A DNA stretch of 64,000 nucleotides from Methylobacterium sp. AMS5. GTDB lineage: Bacteria > Pseudomonadota > Alphaproteobacteria > Rhizobiales > Beijerinckiaceae. The notes beneath the pieces were generated by a model. It did not search any database. It saw only the letters and a list, made by a program, of their open reading frames with translations, and had not been told where the DNA came from. Shown here piece after piece: positions 24,459 to 36,616 of this stretch (position 1 is its first letter; every line of letters begins with the position of its first letter). Where the stretch lies: positions 310,001 to 374,000 of the forward strand of contig NZ_CP006992.1 in the NCBI RefSeq assembly GCF_001542815.1, in the 5' to 3' direction. The position numbers and the translations under genes are program-made.

Positions 24459-26606
24459 TCAGACCGACTTGGCCGCGCGTCCCGCCGCCATCAGCGCGAA
24501 GGCGTAGATCAGGCCGACCTCCTCCAGGCGGTCGAAGCGGCCGGCGGCGCCGCCATGCCCGGCCTCCATGTTGATCTTCATGAGGACCGGGCCGCCGCCG
24601 GTCATGGTGGCGCGCAGCCGCGCCACCCACTTGGCGGGCTCCCAATAGGTCACGCGCGGATCGGTGAGGCCGCCGAGCGCGAGGATCGCCGGATAGGCCT
24701 TGGCGGCGACGTTGTCGTAGGGCGAGTAGGACAGGATCGTCTTGAAGGCCTCCTCGCTCTCGGCCGGATTGCCCCATTCCGGCCATTCCGGCGGCGTCAG
24801 CGGCAGATCCGCGTCGAGCATGGTGTTGAGCACATCGACGAAGGGCACGTCGGCGACGATGCCGGCAAACAGCTCCGGCGCGAGGTTGGCGGCCGCCCCC
24901 ATCAGCATGCCGCCCGCGCTGCCGCCATGGGCGACGATCCGCCCCTGCGCCGTGTAGCCCGCCTCGATCAGCGCCCGGCCGCAAGCGACGAAATCGGTGA
25001 AGGTGTTGGGCTTCTTCTCGCGCTTGCCTTGCGTGTACCAGTTCCAGCCCTTCTCGGTGCCGCCGCGGACATGGGCGATGGCGTAGACGAAGCCGCGATC
25101 GACGAGGCTGAGCAGGTTGGTGCGGAACCCCGCCGGCATCAGCGTGCCGTAGGAGCCGTAGCCGTAGAGCAGCAGCGGCGCCGATCCGTCGAGGCTGAGC
25201 CCCCGGCGGTGCAGAAGCGAGATCGGTACGCTCTCCCCGTCGGGCGCGGGCGCGAACAGGCGGCGGGTCACGTAGTCGGCCGGCTCGTGGCCGCTGGGCA
25301 CGCTCTGGCGCTTGCGCAGGATGCGGGCGCGGGTGACGCAATCGTAGTCGTAGGTCTCGGCCGGCGTCGTCATCGACGAGTAGCTGAAGCGGATCCGCGC
25401 CGTCTCGAACTCGTAGCCCGGCAGAAGCCCGAGGGAGTAGGCTTCCTCGGCGAAGGAGACGGTGTGCTCCTCGCCCTTCATGTCGCGCACGACGATGCGC
25501 GGCAGGGCGTTCTCGAGTTCGAGCCGCACGAGGTGGTTGCCGAGCACGTGCAGGTGCCGGATCATCACGCCGGGCCGGTAGGGCACCGCGTCCTGCCAAT
25601 TCTGCCGCGCTGTGGCGTCGAGGGGGCAGGTGACGATCTTGAAGTCCACCGCTCCGTCGGCGTTCGTCAGGATGACGAGATACGAGCCCCAGTGCTCGAC
25701 CGAGTAGATCAGCCGCTCCTCGCGGGGCGCGACGCAGGCCAGCGCGCCCTCGTCGTCGGCGCGGTCGAGCAGGTAGACCTCCGATGTCTCGTGGTCGCTC
25801 GCGGTGACGGTGAGGTAGGTGCCCGACTGGGTGCGGCCGATATTCACGAAGAAACCCGGATCGGATTCTTCGTAGACGGTCGTGTCCTGCGCCTGATCCG
25901 TGCCGAGGCGGTGGCGCATCACGCGGGCCGGACGATGGTTCTCGTCCAGCGCCACGTAGAAGAAGGCGGTGCCGGCTGCGTTCCACACCGCGTCGCCGGC
26001 GGTCGATTCGACCTGCTCGACGCGGTCCTGCCCGGTGTCGAGGTCGCGCACGCGGATGGTGTGGAGTTCCGAGCCCTTGGTGTCGACGCCCCAGGCCAGC
26101 AGGCGGTGGTCGTCGGAATGGGCGGCACCCGCGATCTCGAAGAAGGCGAGGCCCGCCCCCTCCCGGTCGCCATCGAGCAGGATCTGCTCGCCGATCTCGC
26201 CGTCCTCCGGCTCCTCGGCGATGCGGTGGACGGTGCGCGGACGGCGGCAGATCAGCGGATGCTGCCCGCCCTCGCGATGGCGGGAATAATAGGCAAAGGG
26301 TCCGTCGGGTTCGGGCACCGAGGCATCGTCCTCGCGGATGCGCCCGCGCATCTCGGCAACGAGGGTTTTGCGCAAATCGGCCGCGCCGCTCAGCGCCGCC
26401 TCGGCATAGGCGTTCTCGGCCTCGAGATAGGCGCGGATGTCGGGGGCCAGCGCCGACGGGTCCTTCAGCACCGCGCGCCAGTTCTCGGCCTTGAGCCACG
26501 CGAATGGATCTTCGACGCGCCGGCCGAAGAGTTCGAAGGCGTGCGGGCGCATTTCGGCAACGGGCGCCTCGGGCGGCAGGGCGAAGGGGGGTGGCTCGAA
26601 GGTCAT
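24459..26606 (-). CDS. ptrB: Oligopeptidase B (prolyl oligopeptidase family, S9A)
   Basis: A 715-aa serine peptidase that cuts short peptides after Arg or Lys. The N-terminal half is a beta-propeller gate (ENAYAEAALSG, YYSRHREGGQHPL, HRLGTDQAQD). The C-terminal alpha/beta hydrolase has the nucleophile elbow GGSAGGMLMGAAAN, Asp in the GLTDPRVTYWEPAKW region and His in NMEAGHGGAAGRFD. Acidic residues near the active site fit oligopeptidase B better than prolyl oligopeptidase. ATG 26606 (MTFEPPPF) is preferred over one 33 nt upstream because CCGGAG precedes it. It is a single gene, divergent from mucR. Confidence 0.93.
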   Translation of the reverse strand: MTFEPPPFALPPEAPVAEMRPHAFELFGRRVEDPFAWLKAENWRAVLKDPSALAPDIRAYLEAENAYAEAALSGAADLRKTLVAEMRGRIREDDASVPEPDGPFAYYSRHREGGQHPLICRRPRTVHRIAEEPEDGEIGEQILLDGDREGAGLAFFEIAGAAHSDDHRLLAWGVDTKGSELHTIRVRDLDTGQDRVEQVESTAGDAVWNAAGTAFFYVALDENHRPARVMRHRLGTDQAQDTTVYEESDPGFFVNIGRTQSGTYLTVTASDHETSEVYLLDRADDEGALACVAPREERLIYSVEHWGSYLVILTNADGAVDFKIVTCPLDATARQNWQDAVPYRPGVMIRHLHVLGNHLVRLELENALPRIVVRDMKGEEHTVSFAEEAYSLGLLPGYEFETARIRFSYSSMTTPAETYDYDCVTRARILRKRQSVPSGHEPADYVTRRLFAPAPDGESVPISLLHRRGLSLDGSAPLLLYGYGSYGTLMPAGFRTNLLSLVDRGFVYAIAHVRGGTEKGWNWYTQGKREKKPNTFTDFVACGRALIEAGYTAQGRIVAHGGSAGGMLMGAAANLAPELFAGIVADVPFVDVLNTMLDADLPLTPPEWPEWGNPAESEEAFKTILSYSPYDNVAAKAYPAILALGGLTDPRVTYWEPAKWVARLRATMTGGGPVLMKINMEAGHGGAAGRFDRLEEVGLIYAFALMAAGRAAKSV

Positions 26607-27035
26607 CGCCGGACTCCGGTGGGAACGCTTGGGTGGCAACGCGAGAAAAAAACGCGTGCGATACCTGGCGGTGTGCCGTGCGACGGCCGTGGCCGCAAGG
26701 CTGGCAAATGAGCCGCCCCTTCGTCACGCCCTCGCCGCGACGCACGAGCGATCATGGCGGACGGGCCGCCGCCCTGGAAGCGATGTCGAGCATTCACGAC
26801 AAATTGCGCACGTCCCGGATGGCGACGGATCCGTTCAGTTGTGCATACCGGTCCTGTCTTGCAGGTCTAATTTGGATGTTCTAGGTAGAACCCGTGACTG
26901 CGGGGGCGTCACGCCAAACCGAAATCAAGCGGCACCATTGCACAGGCCGAGAGGTATCTGTCCGTTTCCGTCTTCGTACCGGATCATGGGCCGGATCGAT
27001 TGCGCGCGATGGACCGCCAAGGGACAATCAAGAAC
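26607..27035. other. Divergent region between ptrB and mucR
   Basis: About 430 nt. The only feature recognised is the palindrome at 26878-26891 in a locally AT-richer stretch. No small gene was convincing. Confidence 0.5.
26878..26891. promoter_or_regulatory. Palindrome GTTCTA-GG-TAGAAC upstream of mucR
   Basis: Six-bp arms with a 2-bp centre, 145-158 nt upstream of the mucR start. MucR proteins are commonly autoregulated, so this may be an operator, though MucR usually prefers AT-rich sites without strict symmetry. Confidence 0.35.
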
Positions 27036-27473
27036 ATGAACGAAACCGAGACCCCGGTCGATTACGTCGCTCTCACGGCCGACATCGTCGCCGCCTATGT
27101 GAGCAACAACCCGGTGCCGGCCGCCGAACTTGCCGGTCTGATCGGCAACATCCACGGCGCCCTGATCCAGGTTGGAACCGGCCGGGCCGCCGCGCCGCAG
27201 CCGGTGGTCCAGGAGACGCTTCAGCCGGCCGTGCCGGTCAAGAAGTCGATCCAGCCGGACTATCTCGTCTGCCTGGAAGACGGGCGGACCTTCAAGTCGC
27301 TGAAGCGGCACCTGCGCGCCAAATACAACCTATCCCCCGAGCAATATCGCGCCAAGTGGGGCCTCTCGCCCGACTACCCGATGGTGGCGCCGAACTATGC
27401 CAAGGCCCGCTCCGACCTCGCCAAGGCGATCGGTCTCGGCCAAGTGCGGCCGGGCTACGACGCGGCCGCTTGA
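27036..27473 (+). CDS. mucR: MucR/Ros family transcriptional regulator
   Basis: A 145-aa regulator. The N-terminal oligomerisation region ([18 protein letters not shown]) is typical. The zinc-finger-like C-terminal domain runs from about 75 to 140 ([38 protein letters not shown]). Using Ros spacing, Cys79, Asp82 and His92 are present, but the fourth ligand position holds Tyr97, not His. Some family members fold without zinc, so it may still bind DNA. MucR-type proteins silence AT-rich and surface-polysaccharide genes. The start at 27036 is chosen; a Met 27 nt upstream is also in frame. Confidence 0.9.
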   Translation: MNETETPVDYVALTADIVAAYVSNNPVPAAELAGLIGNIHGALIQVGTGRAAAPQPVVQETLQPAVPVKKSIQPDYLVCLEDGRTFKSLKRHLRAKYNLSPEQYRAKWGLSPDYPMVAPNYAKARSDLAKAIGLGQVRPGYDAAA

Positions 27474-27618
27474 GGTTTATCCGGGCCCTCACGCGACGCC
27501 CGCTGCGCCAGCCCGTCCAGGGCCGGCGCAGCGGCAGATCGGTCAGGCACACATTGACGAATCGGGTTATCAACAACAAAGTCGTGGAACGGCACAACTT
27601 CTGCTGCATTGCCTCCCT

Positions 27619-27813
27619 ATGAACGACGACAGCCCCTCCGAACAACTTGCCAAAACCAATGAAGCGCTCGCGGAGTGGGCAGCCCGCTCCGCCTGCGACA
27701 GCGACCGTCTGATCGATCGCTTCGAGCAGATGGGATACGCGGTGCGCGGCAAGTCCGAGGAAGAGATCGCCGAGATCCTGAAGAAGCCGCCGACCAAGCC
27801 GTCTCAGGCCTGA
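27619..27813 (+). CDS. Small hypothetical protein
   Basis: A 64-aa, acidic, mostly helical protein (ending KKPPTKPSQA) with no membrane span and no recognised domain. The repeated acidic helix KSEEEIAEILKK suggests a coiled or partner-binding role. It follows mucR by 145 nt on the same strand. No clear ribosome site is visible at the ATG, so expression is uncertain. Confidence 0.5.
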   Translation: MNDDSPSEQLAKTNEALAEWAARSACDSDRLIDRFEQMGYAVRGKSEEEIAEILKKPPTKPSQA

Positions 27814-27931
27814 AAGCGCCGCGAACTAGCAGCGTGACGGTGCAACCACAGGCGGCATCAAAGGCCGTCAAGACTTGTATTAGGACAAATTTCCTTTAGC
27901 CTCCCGTTTCGGTTCTGGTTCGGGTGGCACG

Positions 27932-28774
27932 ATGTCAAAAGAACAAAACATGAACAATTTTGGTGGTCTCGGACGCGAGGCCGAACGCCTGCTGGCGGCG
28001 CTGGCGCCCGAGGGTGCCTACGCCTTCCCCGATCCGAGTGCGCCGGAAACGCTGATCGTGCGCTGCGGCGGACGCGGGGTGTCGTTGGGGGCCGGGCGTT
28101 TCCCGATACGGGCCGGCGACGCGCTGCTGGCGGCGGATCTCGCATCACGGGACGACGGGCGGCGCAACCGGCTGGTCATCGGGGCCGCCGGGCGCGCGCG
28201 TTTGCGGCGGGCGGAAATCGGCGGGCCGGACAGCTTTCGGATGCAGCATCTCGCCGTGGTCCGGGAAGGCACCGGCGATGGGGAACGCGTGCGCGACACG
28301 GCGGAGAGCCCGCTGGCCTGGATGGCACGCCGCCGCGGACGCGACGGAGAGCCGATGATCGATGCCGCCGCCTTCGCGGCGGGCGAGCGGCTGCGCCACG
28401 ACCTCGCCTCGGCGCAGATGTTGCCGCAACTCTCGACCGATTGGACCGCCCCGCGCGTCGATGGCGGCGGCCCGCGCGATCCGAGTTCGGGTTCCGACCG
28501 GGTCATCGCCGCGCGCCAGCGAGTGGATCTCGCTTTGGCGGCGGTGGGCTCGGATCTCTCAGGGCTTCTGATCGACCTGTGCGGCTTTCTCAAAGGCATC
28601 GAGCGGATCGAGGCGGAGCGGCGCTGGCCGGCCCGATCCGCCAAGGTGGTGGCTCGGATCGCCCTCGGGCGGCTCGCCGAGCATTACGGCATCGCGCGCG
28701 AGGCGACGGGGCCGGAGCGGGCCCGCACCCGCGCTTGGCGCCTCAACACGGACCATCCGCCAGCCTCGTCCTGA
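27932..28774 (+). CDS. DUF6456 domain protein
   Basis: A 280-aa cytoplasmic protein. The conserved block of this alphaproteobacterial family is visible ([14 protein letters not shown], then [20 protein letters not shown] and a STDW segment), followed by a helical C-terminal region ([28 protein letters not shown]) resembling a DNA-binding or recombinase-like helical bundle. No function is established for the family, though some annotations call it a helix-turn-helix protein. The ATG at 27932 is the first in frame, with Met7 as an alternative. It converges with sufE. Confidence 0.8.
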   Translation: MSKEQNMNNFGGLGREAERLLAALAPEGAYAFPDPSAPETLIVRCGGRGVSLGAGRFPIRAGDALLAADLASRDDGRRNRLVIGAAGRARLRRAEIGGPDSFRMQHLAVVREGTGDGERVRDTAESPLAWMARRRGRDGEPMIDAAAFAAGERLRHDLASAQMLPQLSTDWTAPRVDGGGPRDPSSGSDRVIAARQRVDLALAAVGSDLSGLLIDLCGFLKGIERIEAERRWPARSAKVVARIALGRLAEHYGIAREATGPERARTRAWRLNTDHPPASS

Positions 28775-28809
28775 GGTCCCTCGACCCGCCGCCGTCAGAT
28801 CGCGGCGGG

Positions 28810-29238
28810 TCAGTTCAGCGTCCGAAGGCGGCCCGCATCCTTCCGGATGCGGTCCACCATCGCGCGCACGCCGTTCGAGCGCTTCGATGTGATGTGCGAT
28901 CCGAAATCGAGACGCTTGAGCAGATCGAAGCCGTCGGCCTCGATCGCCTCGTCCGGCGTCTTCCCTTCGTAGAGCGCCAACATCAGCGCCACGAAGCCCT
29001 TCACGATGTGCGAATCGCTGTCCCCCTCGAGCTTCAGTGCCGGGCGGCCCGCATCGTCCTTCAGAGAGACGTCGATCCACACCTGGCTCTCGCAACCGGA
29101 GACGCGGTTGTCCTCGACCTTCGCCGCTTCCGGCATTTTCGGCATCAGCTTACCGAGCTCGATCACATACTCGTAGCGATCCATGGGGTCGTCGAGGATC
29201 TCGAAATTCTCGATGATGGTGTCGAGGTCGGGAAGCAT
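28810..29238 (-). CDS. sufE: Cysteine desulfuration protein SufE
   Basis: A 142-aa protein that accepts sulfur from the desulfurase SufS and passes it to the Fe-S scaffold. The acceptor Cys49 is in NRVSGCESQVWID. The surrounding YEYVIELGKLMPKMPE and the C-terminal SKRSNGVRAMVDRIR are family hallmarks. Length fits SufE (about 138-145). It is a single gene here; the rest of the suf operon is not in the window. It is convergent with the DUF6456 gene, a pairing often seen in related genomes as far as I recall. Confidence 0.95.
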   Translation of the reverse strand: MLPDLDTIIENFEILDDPMDRYEYVIELGKLMPKMPEAAKVEDNRVSGCESQVWIDVSLKDDAGRPALKLEGDSDSHIVKGFVALMLALYEGKTPDEAIEADGFDLLKRLDFGSHITSKRSNGVRAMVDRIRKDAGRLRTLN

Positions 29239-29326
29239 GGCACTCGCGTTCAGGAGCGTCGGGACATCGAACCCGATATAGCGATCGCAAGCCGCGGCCG
29301 CGAGGCATCCGCCTGCGACGATCGCG

Positions 29327-30427
29327 TCAGCTCAGGGAGGGCGAAAGCGTCGGGGGCACGTAGGCACGGGCCTCGGGCAATTGCAGGTGAAGCGGGTCAG
29401 CCTGCGTCGCGGTGCCGCTGACCGCGATCTCGGCCTGCGCGGCATAGGCCGCGATGAGACGGGGGCCGAGTTTCGGCACCCCCTCGCGTCCCGCCGCAGC
29501 GGCCTCTCCGGCCCCGGACACGACCGAGAGGCGCACCGGCGTGCCGGCACCGGCATTGATGCGGATGGTGATGCCGCAGGTCACCGTCTCCGTCGTGGCA
29601 TCGAGGCATTCCGCGACGACCTCGGCCACGATCATGCCGAGCGCATTGGCGGTGCGTGGCTCGACCAAGCTCGTCCCGTCTCCCTCGACCGTCACGCCGA
29701 TCCGCCCGGCCCGGCGCAACTGTCCCAAGCCGGAGGCGAGCCGATGCAGATAGTCGCGCAGATCGATCGAGGCGATGTGCGGCGCTTCGTGCAAATGCTG
29801 CTGCACCAGCGCGATGGCACGTACCCGCTGGCCCAGGGCATCGAAGCTTCCGCGGCAGGCCTCGGGCGCGGCGCGGCCGTAGAGGCCGATCAGGCTCACC
29901 ATCACCTGAAGGTTGTTGCGCACCCGGTGATAGATTTCTGCGAGCAACGTTTCCTTCTCGACCAGGGCGTGCTCGGCATGCTCCTCGGCGCTCTTCCGGT
30001 CGGTGATATCGAAGCACGAGCCGAGATAGCCGTGGAAGACGCCGTTCTCCTCAAGCGGGCGGCCGGTATCGAGCAGCCAGCGATAGGCTCCATCGTGACG
30101 GCGCAGCCGAAACTCCACGGTGAAGGGAAGGCGCGACTCGACGGCCTTCTCGACGGTTTCGGCGTGCCGCTTGAAATCGTCCGGATGCACGCCTTTGCGC
30201 CAGCCGTTAGCGATCTCCTCGGCGAGCGGGCGGCCGGTGAACTGAAGCCAGCACTCATTGTGATAGGTCGAGCGCCCCTTCTCATCCGTACGCCACATCA
30301 TCAGCGGCACGTGGTCGGCGAACCGGCGAAAGCCGTCGCCGAGGTCAAACGGGGTGTCCGCCCCCTTAGTCCCCGAAAGGCCGCCCTGTGGCGTGTCAGC
30401 ACCCATACCGCTCGTCTGTTCGCTCAC
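29327..30427 (-). CDS. PAS-HisKA_2 sensor protein with eroded ATP-binding domain
   Basis: A 366-aa soluble protein. A PAS domain (about 33-145) includes the PAS-3 features GAYRWLLDTGRPL and YLGSCFDITDRK. The HisKA_2 dimerisation helix has the phospho-acceptor His167 in LLAEIYHRVRNNLQVMVSLIGL. The C-terminal region should be an HATPase, but where NELVTNA is expected it reads AEVVAEC, so both N-box Asn residues are missing. A trace of the last motif remains (KLGPRLIAAYA). It may be a phosphotransfer protein, not an autokinase. HisKA_2/HWE proteins often feed PhyR, and an EcfG-type promoter lies just upstream. The start is GTG 30427; ATG 30406 is an alternative. Confidence 0.85.
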   Translation of the reverse strand: MSEQTSGMGADTPQGGLSGTKGADTPFDLGDGFRRFADHVPLMMWRTDEKGRSTYHNECWLQFTGRPLAEEIANGWRKGVHPDDFKRHAETVEKAVESRLPFTVEFRLRRHDGAYRWLLDTGRPLEENGVFHGYLGSCFDITDRKSAEEHAEHALVEKETLLAEIYHRVRNNLQVMVSLIGLYGRAAPEACRGSFDALGQRVRAIALVQQHLHEAPHIASIDLRDYLHRLASGLGQLRRAGRIGVTVEGDGTSLVEPRTANALGMIVAEVVAECLDATTETVTCGITIRINAGAGTPVRLSVVSGAGEAAAAGREGVPKLGPRLIAAYAAQAEIAVSGTATQADPLHLQLPEARAYVPPTLSPSLS

Positions 30428-30462
30428 CGCAGCCTGGAAACGACGGTCTCTTCGCGCCGGTC

Positions 30463-30487
30463 AACGTGTGCGGTGTTGGGCCGTTCC
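30463..30487 (-). promoter_or_regulatory. EcfG (general stress sigma) promoter match
   Basis: Read on the minus strand: GGAAC (30487-30483), 16 bases, CGTT (30466-30463). This is an exact match to GGAAC-N16/17-CGTT. The -10 element ends 36 nt before the GTG of the PAS-HisKA_2 gene, in the 131-nt gap after the hybrid kinase. Confidence 0.7.
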
Positions 30488-30558
30488 GGGCCTTCCACAA
30501 GTCTATGTGTCCTGTCGGTCGGAAAAGCCCTCGTTTCAAGCCACGGTCAGACCAAGCC

Positions 30559-34236
<3,678 letters not shown>

Positions 34237-34913
34237 CGAACGACCCTCCACCGGCTTTGGACCCGATCCGGAGCGCGGGCGGGCACGGCGGCTGCGGATC
34301 GATGGGACAGCGAGGACGCCTTCGCGGATATGTCCGTTGCGGCGGGCCGATTCATGGACGGCTTGTGATGGCGGTGCTCCGAATCATTGCGACGGATCAC
34401 TGCGGATCGCGTCGAGACGAGCTCGATGAACGTTCGATCGGAAACGGACACGTGGCAGGCGGTCCCGGCATGATGGACATGAAATACAACAAATGCGGTA
34501 TTCGTTGCATTGCCGAAGATGGAACCTGCATCATCCCGCACGAAACTCAGTCCTTTTTTGCATCGCAATAAGTTCGATCGATCGTAATCAGCCGTTCGGC
34601 TCATGAAATGTCGTCGAGGTGCTTGCCTCATGGGGCGAGACGTGCATTCTACCCCTCGTCCGTATCAGACTCAGCGAGAGAGCCCAGTTCGGCCCGATAT
34701 GCCGTTCATGGCGTCGAGGAGCGACCGCCCCCGGAAGCTTCGAGGCACAATCCCGCAAGGGTTGGACGATCTGGAGGGTGGCGCTCCGGCACCGCTCCGA
34801 AGGACCTTCCAAGCCGGCCGAGGCGCCGGGAGGTCCCCAGGAACCCATGACAGAGGGGGGCACGAAGTGCTGGCAGCGGGCATTTCGAATGCTCGGACGT
34901 CGTGGGGAGCCTG
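34237..34913. other. Long divergent intergenic region, AT-richer centre
   Basis: About 680 nt between the hybrid kinase and the PAS-only protein. The stretch 34380-34600 is poorer in GC than its surroundings and includes CGATCGATCG near 34575. Neither promoter could be assigned, and no coding frame looked real. Confidence 0.45.
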
Positions 34914-35423
34914 ATGAACACGGACGATTTCGCCTACGATTTCGACGCGCCCGATTCCGACTGGAACCATGAGCCGTCGCGGGCCGATCTGTTCCGGCAG
35001 ATCGACGCACCACTCTATACCACCGATTCCAACGGCTGGCTGACCTACTACAACGAAGCTGCCGCACAGCTCTGGGGGTTCCGCCCCGTGATCGGCAAGG
35101 CACGCTGGTGTGGGGCTTGGCGGCTGTTCGAGGCGGACGGCGCACCGCTGCCGCACGACCTGTCGCCGATGGCGATCACCCTCAGAGGCGCGCGCGCGGT
35201 GCGCGGCATCCAGATCGGCCTCGAACGGCCGGATGGGAGCCGGATGGCCTTCATGCCTTACCCGACGGCGTTGCGCGACGAGACGGGCACCGTGGTGGGG
35301 GGATGCAGCATATTCCTCGCCGTGGAGCGTTCGAGCCTGCGCGTCCCGCTCCGTGGGGCGCTCCAGGGCCGGCCGACGCTTCGTACCGCCCAACTTGCGG
35401 GCATGCACAGATGTTCGGCGTGA
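34914..35423 (+). CDS. Stand-alone PAS domain protein
   Basis: A 169-aa soluble protein consisting almost entirely of one PAS fold (LYTTDSNGWLTYYNEAAAQLWGF to the SIFLAVERS strand). A Pro/Arg-rich tail of about 30 residues has no recognised domain. There is no kinase, cyclase or DNA-binding output, so it would act by protein contact, possibly with the divergently encoded hybrid kinase. ATG 34914 has GGGGAG 5 nt upstream. The ligand is unknown. Confidence 0.8.
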   Translation: MNTDDFAYDFDAPDSDWNHEPSRADLFRQIDAPLYTTDSNGWLTYYNEAAAQLWGFRPVIGKARWCGAWRLFEADGAPLPHDLSPMAITLRGARAVRGIQIGLERPDGSRMAFMPYPTALRDETGTVVGGCSIFLAVERSSLRVPLRGALQGRPTLRTAQLAGMHRCSA

Positions 35424-35494
35424 GGTTGCCGCGCCCGTCCCGGCGATCCACCTCGTTCCGGCGGAGCGATCCGCAGGATGTCTCGCCGGATCGC

Positions 35495-35526
35495 CTTGCC
35501 GCCTGAGAAACTTGCCGCCTGAGAAA
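35495..35526. repeat. Perfect 16-bp tandem duplication
   Basis: CTTGCCGCCTGAGAAA occurs at 35495-35510 and again directly at 35511-35526. The second copy runs into the ribosome site of the 54-aa gene (CAGGAGG), so it lies in that gene's 5' leader. Confidence 0.9.
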
Positions 35527-35538
35527 CAGGAGGAAGCC

Positions 35539-35703
35539 ATGTCGGTCGATACCAGCTGGAGCCTCGACGCGGTCCAGAGCCTGCGCAGCATGGCCCGCGA
35601 GGGCGTACCGGTCTCCGTCATCAGCCTTCGGCTGAAGCGGCCGGTCGATGCGGTCTGCGCCAAGCTCGCCGAACTCGGCATCACGCCCAAGCTCGAGGCT
35701 TGA
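35539..35703 (+). CDS. Small hypothetical protein with helix-turn-helix-like fold
   Basis: A 54-aa protein beginning MSVDTSWSLDAVQSLRSM and ending PKLEA. Three predicted helices with the turn GVPVSVISLRLKRPVDAVCA look like a short helix-turn-helix or sigma-4-like motif of the kind that scans for a start residue. AACAGGAGG lies 5 nt before the ATG, one of the best ribosome sites in the window. A 16-bp tandem duplication sits immediately upstream. It converges with gloA. It may be a tiny regulator; no relative is named with confidence. Confidence 0.7.
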   Translation: MSVDTSWSLDAVQSLRSMAREGVPVSVISLRLKRPVDAVCAKLAELGITPKLEA

Positions 35704-35749
35704 CCGGACGGGCGCCGGGGCATCGAGCCCAGGCGCCCACCCGCCGGAC

Positions 35750-36190
35750 CTACCAGGTTCCGGTATTCTCCATGGAGGCCCACGGCTCCTGCGGCGGCTT
35801 CGCTCCGCCCTTCTGCAGGATCTCGATGGAAATGCCGTCGGGCGAGCGGACGAAGGCCATGTACCCGTCGCGCGGCGGCCGGTTGATGGTCACGCCCGCA
35901 TCCTTCAGCCGCTGGCAGAAGGCGTAGATGTCATCGACCTGATAGGCGAGGTGCCCGAAGTTGCGCCCGCCGGAATAAGTCTCCGGATCCCAATTGTAAG
36001 TCAGCTCGATCAGCGGCGACTTCGTCGCCTCCGCCCGCTCGACATCCCCCGGAGCGGCGAGGAAGACGAGGGTGAAACGGCCCTTCTCGTTCTCGACCCG
36101 CCGGACCTCCTTGAGCCCGAAGGAATCGACGTAGAAGGCGAGCGAGCGGTCGAGGTCCGCCACGCGAACCATCGTGTGCAGGTATTCCAT
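35750..36190 (-). CDS. gloA: Lactoylglutathione lyase (glyoxalase I)
   Basis: A 146-aa metalloenzyme that converts the methylglyoxal-glutathione adduct to lactoylglutathione. Metal ligands are visible: His5 (EYLHTMVRV), Glu in PLIELTYNW, His in NFGHLAYQVDD, and Glu in SIEILQKG. The two-module VOC fold and length are normal for bacterial nickel-type GloA, with a short Pro-rich tail. ATG 36190 begins directly at the conserved MEYLHTM; a longer reading adds 49 unrelated residues. It is a single gene, convergent with the 54-aa gene. Confidence 0.95.
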   Translation of the reverse strand: MEYLHTMVRVADLDRSLAFYVDSFGLKEVRRVENEKGRFTLVFLAAPGDVERAEATKSPLIELTYNWDPETYSGGRNFGHLAYQVDDIYAFCQRLKDAGVTINRPPRDGYMAFVRSPDGISIEILQKGGAKPPQEPWASMENTGTW

Positions 36191-36616
36191 GGCCACACCG
36201 GATGATGACAGGGATGGCCGGCTATCTGGCCCGGCGCACACGCCCGTCAACGGGGGGCGGCCGATCAGGACCCGGCGCGGCCTGTGAGCCAGCGGCGGCG
36301 CAATGGCCGTTCGACCGCCGCCGCCCGCCGGATTCACGCGGACCGCCGGCGAATAACATAGATTTGATAAAGCGCCTCGCTTGTTGCAATTGATCGATAC
36401 GGTCGCCTTCGCTAAAGATTACTGCTGGTAATTTTATCAGATTACATTTAAAATGACATTGATAAATATAAGAAAGTCGTCCGAAACTGATTTTTCGCGC
36501 ATCCATATTGTGGCGCCAGAGAGCTTTCACTTCCGAAAATTGCATCGGGAAAGTGTCGATTCGTCCCCTCCTGCGATGATGGTCCGATCAGACGCGCGGC
36601 TACCGGGAGACGGCGC
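36191..36616. other. Intergenic region with AT-rich block
   Basis: 36350-36545 is clearly AT-rich against this genome, with TTTTATCAGATTACA-like runs. It could be a promoter, a silencer (MucR/H-NS-like) target or foreign DNA. A 55-codon frame from 36453 overlaps the next gene by ATGA but has no ribosome site. Confidence 0.5.

Noticed and set aside
24555..26711. 718-codon open frame on the plus strand
   Set aside because: It lies entirely antisense to oligopeptidase B, has low-complexity Arg/Gly/Val composition and no domain; high GC content creates such long frames opposite real genes.
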